This document shows, one piece after another, positions 53,636-63,112 of a DNA stretch of 64,000 bases. The position numbers and the translations under genes are program-made. This DNA is from CBDDDW01 sp965226805 (GTDB lineage: Bacteria; Chloroflexota; Dehalococcoidia; Lucifugimonadales; JAGWBF01). Within the stretch, counting starts at the first letter, position 1. Each line of letters begins with the position of its first letter. The notes beneath the pieces were generated by a model. The model did not search any database, was not told the origin of the DNA, and saw only the letters and a list, made by a program, of their open reading frames with translations. The stretch is taken from contig CBDDDW010000024.1 of assembly GCA_965226805.1 (NCBI GenBank), positions 62,001-126,000 of the forward strand, in the 5' to 3' direction.

Positions 53636-54121
53636 CTATGACCCTAGATTCAACTTTTTCTTCACGGCCTCAATCACGTTGATGGGAACCAGATTGGATA
53701 CGTCTCCCCCCAGTCCCACTACTTCCTTGAGCAGGCTTGAGCTCACGTACTGATAGGGCAGGCTAGCCATGAAACAGACCAGCTCGATATCTGGCGCCAG
53801 ATTCCTGTTCATGTAAGCCATTTCAAACTCGTACTCGAAGTCCGAGCCGCTACGCAGGCCCCTCGCTATGACATTCGCGCCAATGGTCCGGGCGCATTCC
53901 ACGACCAGTCCGGTAAATTTGATCACCTCCACACTGTGGAGGTGGGCTACTGCCCCCCGAAACAGATCCACTCTTTCCTGGGAATCGAAAAGGAGGTCTT
54001 TAGATGGGGTGGCATACACGGCGACGATTACCTTCTCGAATATGGCCGCGGCCCGGGTCACTATGTCGACATGGCCCAACGTAACCGGGTCGAAGGACCC
54101 AGGGTACATAACCACCGCCAT
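53636..54121 (-). CDS. coaD: Phosphopantetheine adenylyltransferase
   Basis: A 161-residue nucleotidyltransferase making dephospho-CoA in coenzyme A synthesis. VVMYPGSFDPVTLGHVDIV contains the (T/H)xGH motif, and ARGLRSGSDFEYEF and SSSLLKEV are the other nucleotide-binding parts. The ATG at 54121 overlaps the rsmD stop (TGATG) and has AGGAGG before it; a TTG one codon earlier is not needed. The pair rsmD-coaD is conserved in many bacteria. Confidence 0.96.
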   Translation of the reverse strand: MAVVMYPGSFDPVTLGHVDIVTRAAAIFEKVIVAVYATPSKDLLFDSQERVDLFRGAVAHLHSVEVIKFTGLVVECARTIGANVIARGLRSGSDFEYEFEMAYMNRNLAPDIELVCFMASLPYQYVSSSLLKEVVGLGGDVSNLVPINVIEAVKKKLNLGS

Positions 54122-54672
54122 CAAGAACCTCCTTTCTCGAAAAAGTCCACTGAGCTGTCGCCATAACGGTAGTGACCGACTCGCCCGAGGTCGTGATACT
54201 CCGGCTGCAGTGTAAGCCTCTTGGAATGCCCGACTACCACTGTGGCACCGCTCGACAGAAGCTTGGACTTCGCAAGCGCGTTCAGCACGTAGTCCAGCGA
54301 AGGCAGGCTGTATGGCGGGTCCATCAATACCAATTCGTATGGGTCCTGTAAGACTCCTAATGCGCGAGTAACATCCATACAGTAAATCCGGGCTGTGCTG
54401 CTAAAACCTGTCGCCTCCAAGTTCTCCTTGATTGCCACGCACTGCCGCGGATGTCGCTCGGCGAAGTCTACCCAGGTAGCGCCTCTACTCAAGGCCTCAA
54501 TGCCCAGGGAGCCTGATCCAGCGAACAGGTCTAGGGCTCTGATTGGGTTGGGATCTAGATGGCCGAGTACGTTGAAGATAGCTCCCCGCACAAGCTCCGT
54601 GGTCGGCCGCGCCCCGGAGATTGTGGCTCCCCTCAACCTTATACCCTTGGCATCACCGCCGACCACACGCAT
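54121..54672 (-). CDS. rsmD: 16S rRNA (guanine(966)-N2)-methyltransferase
   Basis: A 183-residue AdoMet-dependent methyltransferase: MRVVGGDAKGIRL start, TELVRGAIFNVLG, ALDLFAGSGSLGIEALSRGA (AdoMet loop) and LVLMDPPYSLPS (catalytic DPPY). It modifies the small ribosomal subunit RNA. Upstream lies greA, divergent. Confidence 0.95.
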   Translation of the reverse strand: MRVVGGDAKGIRLRGATISGARPTTELVRGAIFNVLGHLDPNPIRALDLFAGSGSLGIEALSRGATWVDFAERHPRQCVAIKENLEATGFSSTARIYCMDVTRALGVLQDPYELVLMDPPYSLPSLDYVLNALAKSKLLSSGATVVVGHSKRLTLQPEYHDLGRVGHYRYGDSSVDFFEKGGS

Positions 54673-54927
54673 GACCCTGTGCCCGGATTATAACTAGAGG
54701 GTAATTTCGACACAAAGCTAAAATCCTACGAGTATTTTGACATTTTTCAACTTTTCACCAAGACTGGGCCCACAGGAGCAGGCGGGACGAGGCAATCCCT
54801 TGCAAATTCGCCAGGCAGAGCCACCGCTTTACAACGACCGATTGTTGGGTTAAAATCCAAGTTGACTGGGACATGGCCTCTGCTAGAGGGCTCTCAGTCG
54901 TTTTCTCTTTGTAGCGGAGGGATTGCC

Positions 54928-55395
54928 GTGAGCCAGCCTACCTTTCTAACCCCAGAAGGTATGACCAATCTTAAGGCTGAGCTAGAGGAACTGCGCACCA
55001 CACGGCGCCAGGTGGTGGCCGAGCGGATACAGAAAGCCAAGGAGATAGGCGGCACAGTCGATAACGCTGAGTACGACGAGGCCAAGAACGAGCAGGCGTT
55101 CATCGAAGGCCGCATAATGACCCTGGAAAGCCTGATCAACAACGCGGTACTCATCTCTCAAGAGAAAGGTCCTAAAGACATTGTCCGGGTCGGGTCCAAA
55201 GTTACTGTACTTAATGAGAAGGGCCAAAAGGAGCACTTCACCATAATTGGAAGCGCCGAAGCAGACCCATCCCAGGGCAAGATCTCCAATGTTTCCCCGA
55301 TAGGTAAGGCCCTTATAGGGAAGCGGGTGGGCGATATCACCGAAATTAGCGTGCCCGCGGGGAAAAAGAAGCTGGAGGTCGTGAAAATCCGTTAG
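54928..55395 (+). CDS. greA: Transcription elongation factor GreA
   Basis: A 155-residue protein that rescues backtracked RNA polymerase. N-terminal coiled coil (LTPEGMTNLKAELEELR, ...AEYDEAKNEQAFIEGRI with the conserved acidic tip) and C-terminal FKBP-like domain (DPSQGKISNVSPIGKALIGK). GTG at 54928 follows GGAGGG; the longer frame from 54862 is not conserved. It starts the greA-lysS-serS cluster. Confidence 0.95.
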   Translation: MSQPTFLTPEGMTNLKAELEELRTTRRQVVAERIQKAKEIGGTVDNAEYDEAKNEQAFIEGRIMTLESLINNAVLISQEKGPKDIVRVGSKVTVLNEKGQKEHFTIIGSAEADPSQGKISNVSPIGKALIGKRVGDITEISVPAGKKKLEVVKIR

Positions 55396-55418
55396 CCCGG
55401 CCGCAGAGATACCACCAC

Positions 55419-56912
55419 ATGCCTGAAAGAGGAGAAGAGCTTCTTCGAAGCCGCAGAGAAAAGCTGGCCCACCTTCGCCAGCGTGGCGTCAACCCGTTCC
55501 CTCCCCGTTTTCAACGAACCAACACTTCCGAGGATGCGGTCGCCCTGTTTCGGGAGGAAGAGGAGCAAAGGGGGGAAGACGCGCGCACAGAACCGGTCAC
55601 GGTCGCCGGCCGTATCATGTCGATGCGCGTCATGGGCAAAGCGGCCTTCCTTGACCTTAGGGACGGTACGGGACGGATTCAAGCCCACCTCCGGAGGGAT
55701 GTCCTGGGGGAGGATTACGACCTTACCAAAGAGTTGGACATCGGCGATTTCCTGGGTGTGGGCGGACCGCTCTTCCGCACCCGTACCGGCGAAGTCACCG
55801 TGGAGGCCCAGCATCTTACCGTGCTCGCCAAGTCGCTCCGTCCGCTTCCTGAGAAATGGCATGGCCTCAGAGACGTCGAGCAGAGGTACCGGCAACGGTA
55901 CGTAGACCTGATATCCAACCCTGATGTAAAGACGATCTTTGTCCAGCGCAGCAAGATAATCAACTCGCTACGTTCCTTCTTGAACGCCCGTGGCTTTATT
56001 GAGGTGGATACGCCCGTACTCGTGCCTGTGGCAGCGGGCGCTATGGCCAGGCCCTTCCAGACTCATCACAACACGCTGGACCAGGTGTTGTACTTGCGAA
56101 TCGCCACCGAGCTGTACCTTAAAAGGCTGATCGTGGGAGGCTTTGACAAGGTCTACGAGCTTGGGCGGGTCTTTAGGAACGAAGGGATCGACCAAGACCA
56201 CAACCCCGAGTTCACCATGCTGGAAAGTTACGAGGCCTACGCCGACTACCTGGACGTGATGAAGATGGTGGAGGAGATGGTCTCCACCGTGGCAATGGAG
56301 GCGCTGGGCACGATGCAGGTGGTGCACAAGGATCGTACCATCGACCTTACACCTCCCTGGCATAGGGTTACCTTCTGTGAGGCTGTGTACACGCACAGCG
56401 GCATCGAACTGGGGCCATTCGTACACGAGCAGAGACCCCGGGAGGCATTGGTAGATGAGGCGAAGGCGCGTGGAATCGATATAGGAACGTCCGGCCTCAA
56501 GGTGTTCGACAAGCTCTTCTCAATCACTGTTGAGCCGAATTTGATTCAGCCCACCTTTGTGTTGGACTATCCGAAAGAGATGTCTCCCCTGGCCAAGGAG
56601 AAAGAGGAGGATGCCGTACTAGTGGAGCGGTTCGAAGGGTTCGCGAACGGCATGGAGATCTCCAACGCCTATACTGAGCTCAACGACCCTGAAGAACAGA
56701 GAAACCGCTTCCTGGCCCAGGAGCGCTGGCGAGAGCAGTTTGGAGAGGAAGAGGCCGAGAGGACCGACAAAGACTTCCTGGACGCCCTGGAGTATGGCAT
56801 GCCGCCTACAGGAGGTCTGGGTCTGGGCATCGACCGGCTCGTGATGCTGCTGACGGGAAGACCAACCATCAGAGATGCCGTGCTCTTCCCACAGCTGCGG
56901 TCGGTGGATTAG
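55419..56912 (+). CDS. lysS: Lysyl-tRNA synthetase
   Basis: A 497-residue class II synthetase. N-terminal OB anticodon-binding domain (TVAGRIMSMRVMGKAAFLDL), then motif 1 (FLNARGFIEVDTPVL), motif 2 (FRNEGIDQDHNPEFTMLE) and motif 3 (GLGLGIDRLVMLLTG). Length normal. It lies 24 bases after greA and directly before serS. Confidence 0.96.
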   Translation: MPERGEELLRSRREKLAHLRQRGVNPFPPRFQRTNTSEDAVALFREEEEQRGEDARTEPVTVAGRIMSMRVMGKAAFLDLRDGTGRIQAHLRRDVLGEDYDLTKELDIGDFLGVGGPLFRTRTGEVTVEAQHLTVLAKSLRPLPEKWHGLRDVEQRYRQRYVDLISNPDVKTIFVQRSKIINSLRSFLNARGFIEVDTPVLVPVAAGAMARPFQTHHNTLDQVLYLRIATELYLKRLIVGGFDKVYELGRVFRNEGIDQDHNPEFTMLESYEAYADYLDVMKMVEEMVSTVAMEALGTMQVVHKDRTIDLTPPWHRVTFCEAVYTHSGIELGPFVHEQRPREALVDEAKARGIDIGTSGLKVFDKLFSITVEPNLIQPTFVLDYPKEMSPLAKEKEEDAVLVERFEGFANGMEISNAYTELNDPEEQRNRFLAQERWREQFGEEEAERTDKDFLDALEYGMPPTGGLGLGIDRLVMLLTGRPTIRDAVLFPQLRSVD

Positions 56913-58178
56913 ATGCTGTCCATTGAATTAATAAGGAAAGACGCCGACTACGTCAATACTGCCCTGACCAAGCGCGGTGACACCTTCTCCCTTCAGGAGC
57001 TGTTAGACCTCGATAAAGGGCGACGTCATGCGATTCAGAAAGGTGACGAACTCAGGGCCCGCCGCAACGAGTCCAGCAAGCGCATCGCCCAAATGCGAGA
57101 TAAGCCTCAGGATCTCATCGACGAGCTACGGGCATTAGGAGAAGAAATCAAGTGCTTCGAGCAGGAAGCGGCCGAGCTCGGCGCCAGAGTAAACGGTCTT
57201 CTCATGGAGCTACCCAATCTGCCTCAGGACGAGGTGCCTCCGGGTGACTCGGAGAAAGACAACGTCGTATTGCGGACATGGGGGGAAATCCCGGTCTTCG
57301 ACTTCACCCCGCTGCCTCACTGGGAGCTGGGAGAATACCTGGGGATTATAGACTTCCAGCAGGGCGCAAAGCTGTCTGGGTCAAGGTTCTTTGTCCTCAA
57401 AGGCATGGGCGCTAAGCTAGAGCGGGTGCTGATCAACTGGATGCTGGACCTCCACGTCCTGGAGCACGGCTACAGGGAGATATACCTGCCCGCGATGGTA
57501 CGGCGGGAGGTGATGGAGGGCTCGGGCAACCTGCCGAAGTTCAGTGATAACCTCTACCACGACCAGGAGGATGACTTATGGTTGGTCCCGACAGCTGAAG
57601 TCCCCCTGACGAGCATGCATCGGGAGGAGATTCTTCCACCGGGAGCCCTGCCTCTACGCTACACGGCCTACACCCCCTGCTTCCGCCGCGAGAAGGCTGC
57701 GGCGGGCAAAGACACCCGTGGCATCAAGCGGGTCCACCAGTTCGACAAGGTGGAGATGTACAAATTCGTGGCGCCTGAAAGCTCCGACGAGGAACTCCAG
57801 ACATTGCTGGCGGACGCTGAGGACGTGTGCAAGCGATTGGGGCTAACTTATAGGGTGTTGGAGCTCTGCGCCGGGGAATTGGGCTTCGCTTCTGCGAAGT
57901 CTTACGACATTGAGGTGTGGGCCCCGGGCTGCGGTGAATGGCTCGAGGTAAGTTCTTGCTCAAACTGCCAGGACTTTCAGGCCCGAAGGTCTGGAATACG
58001 GTACCGGGCCGAACAAAGCGCGCGCCCGGCATACGTGCACACCCTCAACGGATCGGGCCTTGCTCTGCCCCGCGTGCTCATATCGATCCTGGAGAGTTTC
58101 CAGCAGGAGGATGGCTCGGTGGTCATACCCGAGGTGCTCAGACCTCATACCGGGTTCGACGTTATTCCCGCTCCCTGA
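56913..58178 (+). CDS. serS: Seryl-tRNA synthetase
   Basis: A 421-residue class II synthetase: N-terminal coiled-coil arm (residues about 30-100) that grips the tRNA long arm, motif 2 (RYTAYTPCFRREKAAAGKDT) and motif 3 (LNGSGLALPRVLISILE). The ATG follows the lysS stop without gap, so the two are co-translated. Confidence 0.96.
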   Translation: MLSIELIRKDADYVNTALTKRGDTFSLQELLDLDKGRRHAIQKGDELRARRNESSKRIAQMRDKPQDLIDELRALGEEIKCFEQEAAELGARVNGLLMELPNLPQDEVPPGDSEKDNVVLRTWGEIPVFDFTPLPHWELGEYLGIIDFQQGAKLSGSRFFVLKGMGAKLERVLINWMLDLHVLEHGYREIYLPAMVRREVMEGSGNLPKFSDNLYHDQEDDLWLVPTAEVPLTSMHREEILPPGALPLRYTAYTPCFRREKAAAGKDTRGIKRVHQFDKVEMYKFVAPESSDEELQTLLADAEDVCKRLGLTYRVLELCAGELGFASAKSYDIEVWAPGCGEWLEVSSCSNCQDFQARRSGIRYRAEQSARPAYVHTLNGSGLALPRVLISILESFQQEDGSVVIPEVLRPHTGFDVIPAP

Positions 58179-58194
58179 TCGAGGCCTGCGCCCG

Positions 58195-58223
58195 TTGCGG
58201 TACAGGCGCGGCTCTGCTATATT
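58195..58223 (+). promoter_or_regulatory. Promoter of the tRNA-Ala gene
   Basis: TTGCGG at 58195-58200, a 17-base spacer and TATATT at 58218-58223 (5 of 6), 17 bases before the tRNA. It lies just after the serS stop. Confidence 0.65.
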
Positions 58224-58240
58224 AAACCTCTACCGGACGT

Positions 58241-58316
58241 GGGGCTGTAGCTCAACCGGGAGAGCGCCTCAATGGCATTGAGGAGGTAGAGGGTTCGAGT
58301 CCCTCCAGCTCCACCA
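58241..58316 (+). tRNA. tRNA-Ala (anticodon GGC)
   Basis: A 76-base tRNA with encoded CCA. Acceptor GGGGCTG, D-arm AGCTCAACCGGGAGAGC, anticodon stem CCTCA/TGAGG around loop ATGGCAT (anticodon GGC, codon GCC), T-arm GAGGGTTCGAGTCCCTC. All arms pair well. Confidence 0.96.
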
Positions 58317-58664
58317 GACGGGACTAAATCAAGAACTCCTCTACTTACCAGCTCCATTTTTCCTTCTACAGCGGCCTCCTGAATTTCCGCCTTTGCCAGG
58401 CGCGCTTCTGACAGAGGTTGGGCGCTCCAGATACGAAGGCCTCAAGATTTCGACAGGGCCAGGAATCGGATGGTGGGCATAGGACAGCACAGTGAGTGGG
58501 CGTGGAGCGCGCCCCACGTTAAAATGGTGCCGTGCTACACTGATTCCACTACTCGTTAGTGGTGGGGATAGCTGAGCCCAGAACCGCTGAGCCTTAGGGG
58601 CTTCTCCCTACCTCACAATGGATGTGTATCTCATAGCCGTATCTTGGAAGGTATAAGCTCTAGA
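58317..58664. other. Intergenic stretch without recognised gene
   Basis: No complete gene is seen. On the minus strand about 58330-58420 there is a frame reading SEARLAKAEIQEAAVEGKMELV, a protein-like helical stretch without start or family match, which could be a gene remnant. No repeat of the window families is present. Confidence 0.35.
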
Positions 58665-59738
58665 ATGGACGGACTAGCGTTCGGCATAGTAGACCAGTCT
58701 CCGATTAGGCAAGGAGGCACCGTACAGCAAGCACTACAGGAAACTGTTAGTCTTGCACAAGTAGCTGAAGAGCTTGGATATCATCGATACTGGGTTGCTG
58801 AACACCACAATTCCGGAGGATTCGCTGGAACCGCTCCTGAGATCATAATCGGGCAAATAGCTTCTCGGACTCATCGTATAACTGTTGGCAGCGGGGGCAT
58901 CATGCTGTCCCACTATTCAGCGTTGAAAGTGGCAGAGACCTTCAGCGTACTGCAATCTTTCTATCCGAATCGAATCGAGTTGGGCATTGGCAGAGCTCCG
59001 GGTAGCGATGAAGATACGGCCAGAGCTTTATCGTACCCAAAAGCAATCGCAGATATCCAGCAATTCCCCCAACAAGTGACTGATTTGGTTGGATTCTTGT
59101 CAGGAACTTTGCCAGACGAACACATCTTCTCGCATGTAAAATCGCATCCCGGTCCGCCACTGCCGTCGATTCCAGGCATATGGCTACTTGGCTCCAGCGA
59201 CTACAGTGCCCGATTAGCCGCGGCACTCGGTCTGCCATTTTCCTTTGCAGATTTCTTTGGCACTACCTCGGCACATGGGCCTTTAGTCGCTGAGATATAC
59301 AGACAATTTTTCCGCCCATCCGGATATCTTACAGAGCCCAAATTCAATGTAGCATTTCAAGTCATCTGCGCTGAGACCTCCGAAAGGGCGGAATTCATAG
59401 CATCCAGCAGAAACATCTCGCGCATCAATTCCTTGAGAGGTATACGTGAGCCGATGATTTCTCCTGAAGAGGCTTCCTCAATCGAACTAGGCCCCTTTGA
59501 ACTACAACAATTCGAACAAGTAAACAAACACTCGATCCAAGGTTCCCCAGATACAGTCAAGGATCAAATATTGGAAGCCGCGAGAGTTTATGGAACGAGC
59601 GATGTGAGCATAGTTACCAACTGCTATTACTTTGAAGATCGTTTGAGATCCTTTGAGCTGATCGCGGAAGCATTCAAATTACCTAAGAAACCCGTAATAA
59701 CCCGACCCGTTTCAGTCAATCCAAAGACGCTTAGATAG
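58665..59738 (+). CDS. LLM-class flavin-dependent oxidoreductase
   Basis: A 357-residue luciferase-like TIM-barrel monooxygenase: FGIVDQSPIRQGGT, YWVAEHHNSGGFAGTAPEI (the catalytic-His region), TVGSGGIMLSHYSALKVAE and RIELGIGRAPGSDEDTARAL. It belongs to the subgroup often named for MsnO8-like proteins. The ATG at 58665 gives the usual start. The DNA here and in the next gene is clearly richer in A+T than the neighbours, a sign of transfer. Confidence 0.88.
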   Translation: MDGLAFGIVDQSPIRQGGTVQQALQETVSLAQVAEELGYHRYWVAEHHNSGGFAGTAPEIIIGQIASRTHRITVGSGGIMLSHYSALKVAETFSVLQSFYPNRIELGIGRAPGSDEDTARALSYPKAIADIQQFPQQVTDLVGFLSGTLPDEHIFSHVKSHPGPPLPSIPGIWLLGSSDYSARLAAALGLPFSFADFFGTTSAHGPLVAEIYRQFFRPSGYLTEPKFNVAFQVICAETSERAEFIASSRNISRINSLRGIREPMISPEEASSIELGPFELQQFEQVNKHSIQGSPDTVKDQILEAARVYGTSDVSIVTNCYYFEDRLRSFELIAEAFKLPKKPVITRPVSVNPKTLR

Positions 59739-59771
59739 GAAATCTCAAAATTACAGAGAAAGAAGGCTCTC

Positions 59772-60317
59772 GTGGACAATAAATCCGAGGTTGCAGTATT
59801 TGGTGGAGGGTGTTTCTGGTGCACCGAGGCCGTGTTGGGGGAACTAAAAGGTGTAGTGTCCGTTGTTCCAGGTTATGCGGGAGGGCACACAGAAAATCCA
59901 ACCTACGGACAGGTATGCAGCGAAACAACTGGACATGCGGAGGTAGTCAAATTCGAATTCGACCCCACTCAGATTTCTTATGGGCAGCTCCTAGAAGTGT
60001 TCTTCGGGACGCACGACCCCACTACTCTCAATCGCCAAGGTGCTGATATGGGGACGCGTTATCGCTCGATAATCCTTTACATCAACGATGAACAAAGAGA
60101 ACAAGCAGCAAACTTCATAAGAAAGCTTGATGATTCTAGTACGAAAGGTGGTCCAGTAGTAACTGAGCTTGCGCAATTAAAGCAATTCTACGAGGCCGAA
60201 GACGAGCACAAACAATACTATATGGCAAACTCAGGCAACATGTATTGTCAGATTGTCATTAGGCCAAAAATTGAGAAAGTGCGAGGGGAGTTTTCTGAGC
60301 ATACATCACTGGGCTGA
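59772..60317 (+). CDS. msrA: Peptide-methionine (S)-S-oxide reductase
   Basis: A 181-residue enzyme that repairs oxidised methionine. The catalytic cysteine lies in GGGCFWCTEAV (residues about 12-22), followed by PGYAGG and YGQVCSETTGHAE. The C-terminal part (QYYMANSGNMYCQIV) has another cysteine. GTG at 59772 follows AGAAGG. Like the LLM gene it is AT-rich and only 33 bases downstream of it. Confidence 0.95.
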   Translation: MDNKSEVAVFGGGCFWCTEAVLGELKGVVSVVPGYAGGHTENPTYGQVCSETTGHAEVVKFEFDPTQISYGQLLEVFFGTHDPTTLNRQGADMGTRYRSIILYINDEQREQAANFIRKLDDSSTKGGPVVTELAQLKQFYEAEDEHKQYYMANSGNMYCQIVIRPKIEKVRGEFSEHTSLG

Positions 60318-60381
60318 TACTAATTGGTGAGTTGGAACCAAACTGGAAAGAAGCTTCAGCGAAAAAAGAGGAGGTCTGTCA

Positions 60382-61440
60382 ATGGCTTGCTACATGTTCG
60401 TTTCTCTACAGGACGATCACAAGATATCGGTATTCACCATGGACGCGGAGATCGGCAAACTAACGCCGAAGAGCGAGACGCCCGTGCTGGGTGGGCCGTC
60501 CTCGATGGCGATAAGCCCGAACCGACAAGTTCTTTACGTCGGGCATCGTGACGTTCCGGAGATATCCAGCTGGCGGATCGACAATGGCACGGGAGAGCTT
60601 ACAAAGAACGGGACGGTATCGCCTGACGATATTCCCACTTATCTGTCCACCGACCGCACTGGCCGGTATTTGCTGTCCGCGTATTATCGAAGCGGGCACG
60701 TGGCGGTACATCCCATCAAGGATGACGGAGCGGTGAGCGGCCCACCTATCGAATGGCTAGCGACCGACAGTGGCGCCCACGCTGTGCTGACCGACCCGTC
60801 CAACAGGTTCGCCTTCGTGCCCCACATCGCCCGCTTATTTGATAACGTATTGGAACCTGTTGAGGAGGTATATGGGCCGAATGCGATTTTTCAGTTCAGG
60901 TTCGACGAAAACACCGGCCGTCTCACCCCCAACTCGCCTCCAAGGGTTGAGCCGGAAGAGCGTCTGGGCCCGCGCCACTTTTGTTTTCATCCAACCCAAG
61001 ACATCGTCTACTTTTCCGACGAGCAGGGCGGTAGCGTAACCTGCTACAGACTAGACACCTCGACGGGAACCTTGTCGGCTTTTCAAACTATAGCAACTCT
61101 GCCAGCCGGTTACACAGAGAGGAACACCTGCTCCCAGATTCAAATCTCTCCTTCGGGAAAATTCTTGTACGCTCCTAACCGGGGCCACAACAGCATAGCT
61201 GGCTTCTCGGTAGACCCGTCCACCGGGTGGTTGGCGGCCATAGGGCAAGTATCGACCGAAGCTATGCCTAGCGCCTTCAGCCTGGACCCTGAGGGCAAAT
61301 TCGTTTTCGCCGCCGGCTCGGAGTCTGGCCATCTAGCTGCGTACCGGATCAACGGCGATACGGGTGAGCTCACCCCCCTGGAGACTTATTCCGTGGGCCA
61401 GAAGCCCATGTGGGTGTTGATGACAAGTCTTGGGAGTTAG
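60382..61440 (+). CDS. Lactonase-family seven-bladed beta-propeller protein
   Basis: A 352-residue protein with lactonase (6-phosphogluconolactonase, YbhE-like) repeats: GPSSMAISPNRQVLYVGHR, DRTGRYLLSAYYRSG, NRFAFVPHI, LGPRHFCFHPTQDIVYF and SPSGKFLYAPNRGHNSIAGF. There are seven blades by pattern. Substrate may be a sugar lactone or muconolactone-like compound. The start follows AGGAGG; GC content returns to normal here. Confidence 0.85.
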   Translation: MACYMFVSLQDDHKISVFTMDAEIGKLTPKSETPVLGGPSSMAISPNRQVLYVGHRDVPEISSWRIDNGTGELTKNGTVSPDDIPTYLSTDRTGRYLLSAYYRSGHVAVHPIKDDGAVSGPPIEWLATDSGAHAVLTDPSNRFAFVPHIARLFDNVLEPVEEVYGPNAIFQFRFDENTGRLTPNSPPRVEPEERLGPRHFCFHPTQDIVYFSDEQGGSVTCYRLDTSTGTLSAFQTIATLPAGYTERNTCSQIQISPSGKFLYAPNRGHNSIAGFSVDPSTGWLAAIGQVSTEAMPSAFSLDPEGKFVFAAGSESGHLAAYRINGDTGELTPLETYSVGQKPMWVLMTSLGS

Positions 61441-61592
61441 ACTCTGAGTCGGCCACTTTGATGGACCGTGTCTCGTCCCTTTGGAGATACCGAGGGCGTA
61501 ATTCTCCTATTTCCGCGAGTGGTGGCAATGAACCCGCAGAGATGTGCTTACAGTTTGGCTACGGTGACCATCGTGATCCAGACAGTTAACCA
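61441..61592. other. Intergenic stretch before the tex remnant
   Basis: Short, no complete gene. A weak coding resemblance to the tex S1 region continues upstream from 61593, but with frameshifts. Confidence 0.3.
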
Positions 61593-61723
61593 GCTGTCTT
61601 TGCGGATGTGGGGGTACACCAGGACGGGCTGGTCCACATCAGCCAGCCGGCCGACCGATTCGTGAGAATCCCTCAGAGATTGTCAAAGCTCAACAGCAGG
61701 TGACGGTCACTGGCTGGAGGTAG
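61593..61723 (+). pseudogene. Decayed Tex S1-domain fragment
   Basis: In one frame AVFADVGVHQDGLVHISQPADRFVR is the hallmark of the S1 domain of the transcription accessory protein Tex (consensus DVGVHQDGLVHISQL), followed after a one-base shift by NPSEIVKAQQQVTVTGW. The first Gly-Ala-Phe of the S1 strand is partly lost. The rest of Tex (about 700 residues) is absent, so this is a remnant of a deleted gene. Frames change twice, showing neutral decay. Confidence 0.65.
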
Positions 61724-61790
61724 ACCTAGTCTAGTGTCTCGTATATAGCATTACAATGCTGATATGAGGAGGTCCTCCCCGCGAACCCCG

Positions 61791-61835
61791 GTCTCACCCT
61801 CACCTCAATCCTCTCCCATAGGGAGAGGAGGCAGA
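61791..61835. repeat. CCTCTCCC-type palindromic repeat
   Basis: CCCTCACCTCAATCCTCTCCC followed by ATAGGGAGAGGAGG: a palindrome very like that at 15460-15500. A common intergenic unit; the function is unknown. Confidence 0.6.
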
Positions 61836-61945
61836 CCGGGGGGCCACGTCGAGCGCTGACGTATTGTAAACCCATTTGGCAGACACACGACTAGAGCGCA
61901 AGCGAATTTCCTTATGAATGAAGAGTTAAGCTAACTACAGACAAT

Positions 61946-63112
61946 ATGAAACACCAGCCGTCGATTCCCGTCGAATTTTTGACTAGCTCAGGCCAGGTGT
62001 CCGACCTGGTTGTTATCTTGCGCCAACAACGCTGCATCGCAATAGATACCGAATCAAACAGCCGGCACAGATACCCCGAGAGAATCTGCTTGGTGCAGGT
62101 GGCGACCGCCAGTAAAGTGTACCTGATCGACACCCTTGCCGTAGGTGATATGAACCCGCTAGGTGAGGTACTGGCAGATGAGAAGGTTGTAAAGGTGATT
62201 CAGGGCGCCGAGTACGACATACGTTGCCTGGATAGAGAATGGGGATTTCGCGTACGGAACCTCTTCGACACTTCCAAGGCAGCCCGCTTTGCTGGTATGA
62301 CACAGAATGGACTGTCATTCCTGGCCGAGGCTTTGCTCGGGATACAGGTCCCGAAAGAAACCCGTATTCAAAAAAGCGATTGGACCCACCGGCCCCTCAG
62401 CCAGGAGGCTCTGAATTACGCAGCCACGGATGTCTGGTATCTGATGGGTATCCGGGAGGCACTTGAAGATAGGCTGGACAGCCTCGCAAGATCTCATTGG
62501 GTCTCAGAGGAATGCGCTCGCTTGGAAGAAATCCGCTATGTAGCTCCCGATCCGGGAACGGCGTTCCTATCGTTGAAAGGCACCCACAAGCTGGATGGCC
62601 AGGAAAAGGCGATTTTGAAGCGGCTGTTCACGTTGAGGGAAGCGGAAGCCCGCCGTCGTAACCTGCCTCCTTACTATGTTCTGCCCCACGAAACTCTGGT
62701 CCATCTAGCGTCCAACCCGACCGCCGATCTAGCTCAACTTCCTCCACTCAATAAGCAAGTCAACTCCCGGTTTGTCCTACTTCTGAGCGGAGCGCTTCGT
62801 CAGGGATTAGGTGACCCACCGATCGATACTTCAATCCGGCACAGCACCCAACGGAATACACCGGTTGAAATTAACCGCCTCCAGATGCTGAAGAAGTGGA
62901 GAACAAACCAGGGTATGCAGCTTGCAATCGACCCTTCGCTGGTATGGCCAATGGCCAGCCTGGAACGTCTTGGGAGAGCTCCCCATACATTGGATGCTGA
63001 GCTCCGGTCACCCGAGGTAAGGGCATGGCAGATTGAACAATTCGCAACGTCCCTCAGAGAATATCTGGGCTCGCTTGGCGGAGCGCTTGAACCACAGAGA
63101 TCAAGATGCTGA
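61946..63112 (+). CDS. rnd: Ribonuclease D
   Basis: A 388-residue 3'-5' exoribonuclease of the DEDDy group: CIAIDTESNSRHRYPERICL (first DxE), VIQGAEYDIRCLDREWG (second Asp), NYAATDVWYLMGIRE (Y..D), then a C-terminal HRDC domain (ILKRLFTLREAEARRRNLPPYYVL). It matures tRNA 3' ends. Its stop overlaps the ABC-F start by seven bases. Start ATG at 61946. Confidence 0.93.
   Translation: MKHQPSIPVEFLTSSGQVSDLVVILRQQRCIAIDTESNSRHRYPERICLVQVATASKVYLIDTLAVGDMNPLGEVLADEKVVKVIQGAEYDIRCLDREWGFRVRNLFDTSKAARFAGMTQNGLSFLAEALLGIQVPKETRIQKSDWTHRPLSQEALNYAATDVWYLMGIREALEDRLDSLARSHWVSEECARLEEIRYVAPDPGTAFLSLKGTHKLDGQEKAILKRLFTLREAEARRRNLPPYYVLPHETLVHLASNPTADLAQLPPLNKQVNSRFVLLLSGALRQGLGDPPIDTSIRHSTQRNTPVEINRLQMLKKWRTNQGMQLAIDPSLVWPMASLERLGRAPHTLDAELRSPEVRAWQIEQFATSLREYLGSLGGALEPQRSRC

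Noticed and set aside
58330..58420. Protein-like frame SEARLAKAEIQEAAVEGKMELV on the minus strand
   Set aside because: It has no start, a stop soon upstream and no recognised family; kept only as a remark.
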